Positions 6,459 through 11,556 of a stretch of DNA of 11,556 bases are shown one piece after another; position 1 is the stretch's first letter, and every line of letters starts with the position of its first letter. The position numbers were made by a program, and so were the translations under genes. The stretch comes from DASYML01 sp036399835 (GTDB lineage: Bacteria > Acidobacteriota > Blastocatellia > Pyrinomonadales > Pyrinomonadaceae), in NCBI GenBank assembly GCA_036399835.1, contig DASWMI010000158.1:1-11556 (forward strand), in the 5' to 3' direction. The notes beneath the pieces are model-generated. The model saw nothing but the letters and a program-made list of their open reading frames with translations, was not told the DNA's origin and ran no database searches.

Positions 6459-7442
6459 ATGTTTGTTGATGTGACAACTCCTGCGCCGGACCTGCCTCCT
6501 CCGCTCCCGCCCGGCTCGGCCTACGAGGCCATCGATGAGTTGCGCCATGTGTTAGAGCTGGCGGTCGCGCTCGAGGATTTGCGCCGCTCTTTCCCGGAGG
6601 AATTCAGGAAGCAGGAGCCGGTCAGCGTCAGGGGCGCGCACGCGCGCATGGCCCAGATCGAGGCTGTAGTCAGGCACGCCCGTTTCCTCGAAGTGTTCCG
6701 CACGCTCTTTCCCGCAGAGTTCAAACGACACGGCGCAAGCCCGGGCGACCCGGAAGAGAAGATTTACAAGGCGGTCATGAAATTCGCGGACCTGATTGAG
6801 GAGAACTATTTCCCGCTGCCAGACCTCTTTATGGACGCCTGGGATGAGTGCGAGGCATTCCCCGACGAGATTCATATCCAGCCTATCTTCTGGCGCGATT
6901 CAGAAGAGGACCCGCACGAGCTTGGTTACGTCTTCCAGTTCATCCAGGTCGCGGCGGGCCTGATCGAGCCGGATGACGATTGCGATCCGGGCTGCCCTAT
7001 CCTCACGCTTCACCGGATTGTCAGCGCGCACACGCCGCTCGGAGAAATAAACACCCAGCGGCTGGCGGCGATGGGCAAAAAGCTCAGGACCCCCTTACGA
7101 CACCTCGCCCTCGCCTGCGATGTGCACGACAAATGCGCCGGCAACATCTGGATCGATTACTGCGACGAGTATTACTTAGGCACCGGAATCGGCTGGACCG
7201 TTAAGGGTGTGCGGGGCCTGGCTCGTGATTATCAGAAGGCGCTCAAGCTGATGGACCTCGTGCACAGCCTGGACCAGTGGCTCAAGAAGGACATAGAGCA
7301 CGTCAGGCAGGCCGCACGGCTCTGGGCAAAGGCCATGAAGCCAACCCGGCAAACAGGGCGCGGGCAGACCTTGGCGGAGATTCTCGCGCCGGAGGGAGAT
7401 AACGACGGTGAAGAAGAAGCGATCATCCTCATCGCAGTCTAA
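6459..7442 (+). CDS. PRTRC system protein F-like (327 aa)
   Basis: The gene lies between the C-like and B-like genes, the usual place of PRTRC F, and its 327 residues are near the family length. ATG 6459 is two bases after the previous stop, with only a weak AGGA at 6447-6450. The N-terminal third is helical and charged. The later part has family-like motifs: CAGNIWIDYCDEYYLGTG (from about 226) then WTVKGVRGLARDYQKA, followed by helices ending in a Trp-containing WLKKDIEHVRQAARLW. The biochemical role of F is unknown. The last 35 bases overlap the next gene, so the pair is likely coupled. Confidence 0.6.
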   Translation: MFVDVTTPAPDLPPPLPPGSAYEAIDELRHVLELAVALEDLRRSFPEEFRKQEPVSVRGAHARMAQIEAVVRHARFLEVFRTLFPAEFKRHGASPGDPEEKIYKAVMKFADLIEENYFPLPDLFMDAWDECEAFPDEIHIQPIFWRDSEEDPHELGYVFQFIQVAAGLIEPDDDCDPGCPILTLHRIVSAHTPLGEINTQRLAAMGKKLRTPLRHLALACDVHDKCAGNIWIDYCDEYYLGTGIGWTVKGVRGLARDYQKALKLMDLVHSLDQWLKKDIEHVRQAARLWAKAMKPTRQTGRGQTLAEILAPEGDNDGEEEAIILIAV

Positions 7443-8133
7443 CGGGCTGTCTGCAACTCCATACGGGATGGTGCCGCCTGCGGGCGCAGAGGCCGCGCTC
7501 TACATCTACCCCGGCCAGTGGCTCTTCCAGTGGGTGGACAGTGGCAGGCAGTTCTTCAAGTATGTCTCGCCGGCGACCGTGCGGCAGGCGCTCAGCAAGG
7601 AGCCGATTGATAGCGGGTGGATTCCCGCGAACGTGATTCGCTGGGGCACGTCGCGCGCGGGCGTCTTCATGGTCGGGTTTTACCCGCCGGCTCTTTATGA
7701 TGTGCCGGTCGAGATGGAGGGGCAACCCGTGGCCTTACGCATCCCCCTGCCCGCGCTTGTTTTTGCGGGCATCAACTCCGGCTACTACATGTGGGCCATG
7801 AAGGATGCCGTCCTTAATCCTTCCGGACAGCTTTTCCAGGCGCCCCTTCCGAATATCAACAAATTCGGGCTGATCTGCTTCGGCTCGAACGATCACCCGC
7901 ATGTCTCGCGCGGAGGTTTCCAGCGCGCATGGGAGATGATCTGGCGCTCGGCCTGGAATGACCACCACATGCAGGACCGGAGCAAGGCCGCGCCCGCCGA
8001 CGTGCGCACGCAGCTCAAGAGTCTGCATGAGGCGCAGGCGCAGGAGTTTCCGCTTGACGATCTTGTTCCGATGCATACGACGCTCGACGGAGCAGTGAAG
8101 AGGCTGACGCGCAGGGGAGGCGAAGACTTCTGA
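7408..8133 (+). CDS. PRTRC system protein B, E2-like (241 aa, GTG start)
   Basis: GTG 7408 follows the purine-rich GGAGGGAG at 7391-7398 by nine bases; the next in-frame ATG (7468) has no such site. The protein matches PRTRC protein B, which corresponds to the prokaryotic E2-like family D (Prok-E2_D). The core has PLPALVFAGINSGYYMWAMK, then NINKFGLICFGSN, in which Cys157 is the position expected of an E2 catalytic cysteine, then HVSRGGFQRAWEMIWRSAWN. In E2 proteins this Cys carries the ubiquitin-like protein as a thioester before transfer. This family lacks the classical active-site Asn/His arrangement. The stop overlaps the next start (TGATG). Assignment is confident; E2 activity here is inferred. 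Confidence 0.75.
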   Translation: MKKKRSSSSQSNGLSATPYGMVPPAGAEAALYIYPGQWLFQWVDSGRQFFKYVSPATVRQALSKEPIDSGWIPANVIRWGTSRAGVFMVGFYPPALYDVPVEMEGQPVALRIPLPALVFAGINSGYYMWAMKDAVLNPSGQLFQAPLPNINKFGLICFGSNDHPHVSRGGFQRAWEMIWRSAWNDHHMQDRSKAAPADVRTQLKSLHEAQAQEFPLDDLVPMHTTLDGAVKRLTRRGGEDF

Positions 8134-8780
8134 TGCTGCCTCTCGTAAGCCACAGCTTCGCGGCGCCGGAGACGAATGAAGACTGGTCCAGGCGCGCGCA
8201 GCTCTTTGAATTCATCCTCGCCGCCGGCGGCGTCTACGTGCGCGGACATCGCGACCTGATGGCCGCGACCTTCTGCATCGGCTATTGCGAAGTCAAGGGA
8301 TTGCCCGAGGTGGAAGAGGAGCTGAGGTTCGATTTCGAGCGAGTGCCGCGCGAGCACCTGGAATGGATGCTCATGCACGCACGGCGCGAGGCGCTGGTCG
8401 ATAGGGAGATTCTTTTTCATCTCTGCATGGAAAAGGATACCTGGGCCGTCACCATCCCGCCGCAGAAGCAGAGCGTCGCATCCTGCGAGCCGCTGGACGA
8501 CGGGCCGGATTCGAGCCACACGCGCGCGCTCATTGATGTTCACTCGCATCACCGGATGCGCGCACGCTTCTCTTCGGTGGACGACGCGGCGGAGCAGGGC
8601 TTCAGGATTTACGCGGTGATGGGGAACGTGCTGAAAGAGCCGGAGATTCGCGTGCGCGTGGGGCTGTACGGCTATTTCTGGGAGATACCGGCGAGTTGGG
8701 TCTTCGAGATGCCGGACGGGTTGGTTGATTGCGTGGAGGGTTTGAAGCCTCCACGCTCCAAAGGGCAAGGATTCTTATGA
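8133..8780 (+). CDS. PRTRC system protein A, JAB/JAMM metalloprotease (215 aa)
   Basis: The JAMM zinc motif is complete: His137-Ser-His139, seven residues, Ser147, two residues, Asp150 (HSHHRMRARFSSVD), matching HxH-x7-S-x2-D. A candidate catalytic Glu is Glu92 in REILFHL, on the strand expected upstream. The family (PRTRC protein A, Prok-JAB-like) is thought to remove or process ubiquitin-like proteins by cutting isopeptide or peptide bonds. Residues 1-70 are a family-specific N-terminal region and residues 152-215 complete the beta core. The start is coupled to the B gene (TGATG), and the stop overlaps the next ATG as ATGA. Nothing suggests loss of function. Confidence 0.8.
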   Translation: MLPLVSHSFAAPETNEDWSRRAQLFEFILAAGGVYVRGHRDLMAATFCIGYCEVKGLPEVEEELRFDFERVPREHLEWMLMHARREALVDREILFHLCMEKDTWAVTIPPQKQSVASCEPLDDGPDSSHTRALIDVHSHHRMRARFSSVDDAAEQGFRIYAVMGNVLKEPEIRVRVGLYGYFWEIPASWVFEMPDGLVDCVEGLKPPRSKGQGFL

Positions 8781-9028
8781 GTCTAAACAAGCGCCCGCCG
8801 TTAGCGGCGACAAACAAATTGCCGTTGCGGTTGGTAGCCCCCGACGAATATTCGGGCTATCGAGTGGTAGACGCGCGCGGAAGAAACCTTTGCATGCTCT
8901 ACAACTGGCACGAAGAGGGTGGCGTGCAGCACACCGTCCCAGACGAAGAGGTGCGCGAGGTCGGCGAGTGGATAGTGGCGACGCTGAATGCGGCTCTTGA
9001 GTCCGACGAAAGGAGCGACGGCGCTTGA
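8777..9028 (+). CDS. hypothetical protein inserted between JAB and ThiF genes (83 aa)
   Basis: ATG 8777 overlaps the stop of the JAB gene (ATGA) and has AAGGA at 8767-8771, five bases upstream; the longer frame from 8729 lies inside the JAB gene. The central part (GYRVVDARGRNLCMLYNWHE, then a helix EVREVGEWIVATLNAAL) recalls small alpha/beta proteins common on alphaproteobacterial plasmids, with a VVDARGRNL strand-turn followed by a helix, but I cannot name a family. It interrupts the usual A-ThiF order and is translationally coupled, so it is likely an accessory member of this cassette. Confidence 0.6.
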   Translation: MSLNKRPPLAATNKLPLRLVAPDEYSGYRVVDARGRNLCMLYNWHEEGGVQHTVPDEEVREVGEWIVATLNAALESDERSDGA

Positions 9029-9095
9029 AAACGCGCCTTCGGTAGATACGCATTCCTGCGCCCTGTGAACAAGGGCGGTCTCCTGCGAGGTTTGG

Positions 9096-10010
9096 ATGAA
9101 GCCCAAAAATAATATTCTACGTAAATCCCAAACGCTCGACCTCTCCTACGCCCGCGCCGCGCAGGTCGTGCCCGGCGGCTATGACCATCTTCGCCTGGTG
9201 CTCGTCGGCTGCGGAGGCACGGGGAGCTTTCTCGCCCCTTCTGTCGCCCGCCTCGCGCGCGTGCTTCAGGACGCCGGACGCGACGTGTCCGTGCTCTTTG
9301 TTGACCATGACATCGTCGAAGACAAGAACATCCCGCGCCAGAATTTCTGCCTCGCCGAGCTGGGGATGAACAAGGCCGTGACGCTCGCCGCCAGATGCAG
9401 CATCGCGTGGAATATGGAGATCGGCAGTATCCCCGAAAAGTTCAGCGATGCCGCGCTCGGCAACAGCAACAGATTCAGCTCCCTCACCGTGCTCATCGGC
9501 TGCGTTGACAACGCAGCGGCGCGGCGCGCCATCAATGCAGCCCTTCGCCAGAATGTGCAACGACGGGCCGCCAACCTGTGGTGGCTCGACTGCGGAAACC
9601 TGAAGGAGGCCGGACAGGTCATGCTCGGCTGCGCGACGAAGGAGAGCGGGCTGAAGGGCGCATTCCCGACCAGGACGATCTGCACGGCGCTGCCGTCGCC
9701 GGCGATGCAGGCTCCGGACCTTCTCGTGCCGCGCCCGGAGGAGTTGTCCGGCCACAAGCTCTCTTGCGCGGAGCTAGCGATGCTCAACGCGCAGTCGCTG
9801 ATGGTCAACCAGTATGTCGCAGCGGTCGCGGCGGATTACCTGTTGAAGTTTACGACCGGGCAGCTCAATAGATTCGCGACCTATTTCGACCTGGCGAGCA
9901 TGACGACCAAGTCGCTCTACGTGACGCCCGATGAGGTGGCGCGCGTCATCGCCAAGCCGCCTGAATTCCTGATGGCCGAAATCGGCGGTCGCAAGAGGAG
10001 AGCGGCGTAA
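9096..10010 (+). CDS. PRTRC system ThiF/E1-like adenylating enzyme (304 aa)
   Basis: This is a ThiF/E1 family protein. The nucleotide-binding loop is Gly38-x-Gly40-Gly41-x-Gly43; Asp70 and Asp72 lie in VDHDIVEDKNIPRQNF with Asn78, Arg81 and Gln82, and Lys93 follows in GMNKA, all canonical E1 positions. GCVDN (135-139), and DCGN followed by GQVMLG near 166-177, complete the fold. Cys224 in LSCAELA is followed by AQSLMVNQYVAAVAADYL as in PRTRC ThiF proteins and is a candidate reactive cysteine. E1 enzymes adenylate the C-terminal glycine of a ubiquitin-like protein; the nearby C-like protein is the likely substrate. GAGG at 9087-9090 lies five bases before ATG 9096. The 67-base gap upstream holds a short 6-bp hairpin (9059-9077) that is probably incidental. 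Confidence 0.85.
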   Translation: MKPKNNILRKSQTLDLSYARAAQVVPGGYDHLRLVLVGCGGTGSFLAPSVARLARVLQDAGRDVSVLFVDHDIVEDKNIPRQNFCLAELGMNKAVTLAARCSIAWNMEIGSIPEKFSDAALGNSNRFSSLTVLIGCVDNAAARRAINAALRQNVQRRAANLWWLDCGNLKEAGQVMLGCATKESGLKGAFPTRTICTALPSPAMQAPDLLVPRPEELSGHKLSCAELAMLNAQSLMVNQYVAAVAADYLLKFTTGQLNRFATYFDLASMTTKSLYVTPDEVARVIAKPPEFLMAEIGGRKRRAA

Positions 10011-10021
10011 AGGAGTGGCTC

Positions 10022-10108
10022 ATGAGTCTCGTTTATTTCTTCGCGGCTATCTGCGCTGCAGCCATCATCTACGCGGCCACTATTTACGCTCAGAGGAACG
10101 ACCCATAA
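10022..10108 (+). CDS. 28-aa single-pass membrane peptide
   Basis: This very short gene begins at ATG 10022, six bases after a consensus ribosome site (AAAGGAG, 10009-10015) that overlaps the ThiF stop. The peptide has a hydrophobic core from residue 3 to about 22 (LVYFFAAICAAAIIYAATIY), then AQRNDP and TAA. This is one transmembrane helix with a short hydrophilic C-terminal tail. It has no cleavable-looking signal site beyond the helix. The ribosome site, the tight spacing and the clean hydrophobic pattern support it as real. Function is unknown; small membrane peptides of this kind can be toxins, anchors or regulators of a partner. Confidence 0.55.
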   Translation: MSLVYFFAAICAAAIIYAATIYAQRNDP

Positions 10109-10145
10109 CGGACTCAAATTCTCAATCTCGAAAGGCAGGTGAGTG

Positions 10146-10712
10146 ATGTCAATCACGTATTCTCCGGCTAAAAACCCCGAAGCGATTGCGCGGAAAGTGA
10201 TCAGCGAATTTTACCCTGACCTGACGCGCGTTGATTTTGTTTTCCTCTTCAAGATCAAGAAGGACAAAGACGGCGTGCCGGTCATCCCGGTGCGCAAAGG
10301 TAAGGATGTTTGGTTCGAGGTCAAACTTATCAGCGGCCTCAACGCCTATCTCTCTTCAGAGCGCATCACCGGCAACGGCGAAGAAGAGCCAAGACCTTAT
10401 TTCGTCATCAGCCTCACGCAAATCGTCTGGGATCATCATCTCGACGAGGCGCAGCGAGAGGCGCTGATGGACACTGCCCTGTGCCTTTGTGATTACGATT
10501 CTGAGAAGGACAAGCTCTCAGTTCGGGGCTATGACGTAGAGGCGCATCACGAGGTGATGAAGAGGCGCGGCGCATGGGCGCCTGAGCTTGAGACCTTCGT
10601 GAAGGTTGCGCAGCAGAGGCCGCTGCCGGGAGTGGCTCCGGCGACTAAAGAGGCGTCCGGAAGGATCAAGCGCGCCGCCGCCGGGTCTCCGGCAACGCCG
10701 CCCGCGCAATGA
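10146..10712 (+). CDS. putative phage metallopeptidase homologue lacking the metal site (188 aa)
   Basis: The protein matches the putative phage metallopeptidase family (PhageMetallopep): VKLISGLNAY in the first half, then ISLTQIVWDHHLDEAQREAL and, later, GYDVEAHHEVMKRRGAW. The family normally has HExxH directly after REALxD. Here residues 110-114 are TALCL, so both metal-binding His and the catalytic Glu are gone, and the usual third-ligand His before DVE is Tyr. Surrounding sequence is well kept and the frame is open, so this reads as a maintained pseudoenzyme rather than decay. ATG 10146 is preferred to GTG 10143; the purine run AAAGGCAGGTGAG (10131-10143) serves as ribosome site. The C-terminal 35 residues are Pro/Ala/Lys-rich. 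The stop overlaps an ATG (10709-10712). Confidence 0.7.
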   Translation: MSITYSPAKNPEAIARKVISEFYPDLTRVDFVFLFKIKKDKDGVPVIPVRKGKDVWFEVKLISGLNAYLSSERITGNGEEEPRPYFVISLTQIVWDHHLDEAQREALMDTALCLCDYDSEKDKLSVRGYDVEAHHEVMKRRGAWAPELETFVKVAQQRPLPGVAPATKEASGRIKRAAAGSPATPPAQ

Positions 10713-10762
10713 GTTACGCGCTTCTCTATTTACTCTTTTACGACCATCACGAAGGAGACGAT

Positions 10763-11173
10763 ATGTCATCAAGAACCGGCAACACGCGCCAGAGCGTCAG
10801 GGATGAGCAGCGCGCGCGCTTCGGAGTCAATAGGTTCACGGACCAGCACCTGACCTGCACGGACTGCGGCGGCGCGTTCGTGTGGACCGCCGCCGATCAG
10901 AAGTATTTCCGCGAGCAGGGATGGACAAATACGCCGAAGAGGTGCAAGCCGTGTCGGGCTGCTAATCGCAATGGCTCTCGTCGGGAAAGCGCGCCTGTCA
11001 CTACAGCGCAGCCGACATTGCAGGCGAGACCGGCGCGGCAGAGGGATGACCGTCAGCGCGTCGAGACAGAGATTCGCTGTGCGAAGTGCGGCAAAGTTGC
11101 AACCGTGCCTTTCAAGCCGCATCAGGGCAGGCCCGTTTACTGCAATACGTGTTTCGTGCCGGGTAACAAATGA
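10763..11173 (+). CDS. double zinc-ribbon protein (136 aa)
   Basis: Two zinc ribbons are visible. The first has Cys32/Cys35 and Cys61/Cys64 with FVWTAADQKYFREQGW and KRCKPCR, the layout of the probable zinc-ribbon family zf_Tbcl. The second has Cys106/Cys109 and Cys127/Cys130 in CAKCGK, then VPFKPHQGRPVYCNTC, a common bacterial and phage ribbon. The linker (about 70-100) is Gln/Arg/Ala-rich and likely disordered. ATG 10763 is chosen because AAGGAG (10752-10757) lies five bases before it; the frame extends to 10709, where an ATG overlaps the previous stop but has no such site. The stop overlaps the next start (ATGA). Nucleic-acid binding is likely but the target is unknown. Confidence 0.7.
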   Translation: MSSRTGNTRQSVRDEQRARFGVNRFTDQHLTCTDCGGAFVWTAADQKYFREQGWTNTPKRCKPCRAANRNGSRRESAPVTTAQPTLQARPARQRDDRQRVETEIRCAKCGKVATVPFKPHQGRPVYCNTCFVPGNK

Positions 11174-11379
11174 ACTGTCCGAATTGCGGCCACCAAATTG
11201 AATTTAGGAATCTGCCGCGCACGCGTAGGCAGCGGCAAGTATTGGATTACTACATGAGTTTCTCTGCCCATAGGGGACATCCACCCTCATACGCAAGGAT
11301 CGCGCTGCATATCGGAGTGAAATCAAAAGCTACGATCATGAAGCACGTTCAAGCTTTGAAACGGCAAGGATTTATTTAG
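11170..11379 (+). CDS. stand-alone LexA-like winged-helix protein with N-terminal CxxC (69 aa)
   Basis: Residues 15-69 match the N-terminal DNA-binding domain of LexA: LPRTRRQRQVLDYYMSF, then HRGHPPSYARIALHIGVKSK, then ATIMKHVQALKRQGFI, the helix-turn-helix plus start of the wing. LexA continues into a self-cleaving peptidase domain; here the gene stops directly after GFI, so there is no protease part and SOS-style self-cleavage is not possible. The first residues MNCPNCGHQIEF add half a zinc ribbon (Cys3, Cys6). The start overlaps the previous stop (ATGA at 11170-11173). Likely a small transcription regulator of the element; its operator is unknown. Confidence 0.65.
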   Translation: MNCPNCGHQIEFRNLPRTRRQRQVLDYYMSFSAHRGHPPSYARIALHIGVKSKATIMKHVQALKRQGFI

Positions 11380-11407
11380 TGAAGGCTTCTTTTGAAAGGA
11401 TTTGACA

Positions 11408-11556
11408 TTGAGCGAAAAGCTTACAGTGACTTTCATTAAGGGCAAAAAGTCCGAAGCGATTTGTGTGACCTGTGACGAGTGCGGTTGGCATGGCGACAAC
11501 AACGTAACGTTCATGTCTATAGGGCAGAAAGCTTGGTTCCACCGCAAATATACAAA
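11408..11556 (+). CDS. partial protein with Cys-rich motif, runs off the window end
   Basis: An open frame begins at TTG 11408, seven bases after AAAGGA (11395-11400), and is still open at the last base. The first 49 codons read SEKLTVTFIKGKKSEA, then ICVTCDECGWHGDNN, with a Cys-x2-Cys-x2-Cys cluster followed by Trp-His, suggesting a zinc- or metal-binding site. No family is recognised. Because there is no stop in the window, its length and product are unknown. The nearby TTGACA (11402-11407) has no -10 partner, so this is most likely the next gene of the same operon. Confidence 0.5.
   Translation, partial: MSEKLTVTFIKGKKSEAICVTCDECGWHGDNNVTFMSIGQKAWFHRKYT

Noticed and set aside
9059..9077. 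CGCCCT/AGGGCG hairpin before the ThiF gene
   Set aside because: A 6-bp stem with a 7-base loop is common by chance at this GC content and has no T run.
11402..11407. TTGACA resembling a -35 box
   Set aside because: No -10 box is found 16-18 bases downstream; the region is better explained as a ribosome site and TTG start of the next gene.
11323..11547. Minus-strand open frame of 74 codons at the right edge
   Set aside because: It runs antisense to the LexA-like gene's end and the partial gene, has no ribosome site seen and no domain; all other genes are on the plus strand.

Overview
This is a gene-dense window of about 11.6 kb with every supportable gene on the plus strand. Most gaps are under 70 bases and many junctions are ATGA or TGATG overlaps. 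It looks like accessory DNA: a plasmid, integrative element or prophage-like segment from a bacterium of moderately high GC. Phage-type recombination genes sit beside a ParB gene and a cassette matching the PRTRC (ParB-related, ThiF-related cassette) group, known from plasmids and genomic islands. The host cannot be fixed from this sequence. There is no rRNA, tRNA, integrase, replication initiator or CRISPR array. An Acidobacteriota-like or similar environmental bacterium would fit the style of the proteins, but that is only an impression.

Bases 1-2604 hold a strong sigma70-type promoter overlapped by a near-perfect palindrome, then small accessory genes: a SWIM zinc-finger protein, an unknown 150-aa protein, a coiled-coil/helix-turn-helix protein, a small zinc-ribbon protein, a Gp157-like protein whose C-terminus is frameshifted, and an unknown 88-aa protein. 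Bases 2630-3946 hold a protein that looks like a phage single-strand-annealing (RecT/ERF/Rad52-type) protein with an inserted zinc ribbon, and a 91-aa unknown.

Bases 3946-10010 form the core: a large multidomain ParB-like protein, then a ubiquitin-like PRTRC-C protein with an extra C-terminal domain, PRTRC-F, PRTRC-B (E2-like, candidate Cys157), PRTRC-A (JAB/JAMM isopeptidase with a complete metal motif), an inserted 83-aa gene, and a ThiF/E1-like adenylating enzyme. Together they encode the parts expected of a ubiquitin-like activation, transfer and removal system: Ubl, E1, E2 and JAB. No separate PRTRC-E or PRTRC-D gene is visible. An E-like segment may be fused to the C-terminus of ParB, and D may lie outside the window.

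Bases 10022-11556 follow the ThiF gene with a 28-aa single-pass membrane peptide missed by ordinary ORF length cut-offs, a relative of the putative phage metallopeptidase family that has lost its HExxH metal site, a double zinc-ribbon protein, a stand-alone LexA-type winged-helix protein, and the start of a Cys-containing protein that runs off the window edge.

The points most worth a second look are the Ubl with a C-terminal extension, the multidomain ParB, the dead metallopeptidase, the Gp157 frameshift, the palindromic promoter and the unlisted 28-aa membrane peptide.
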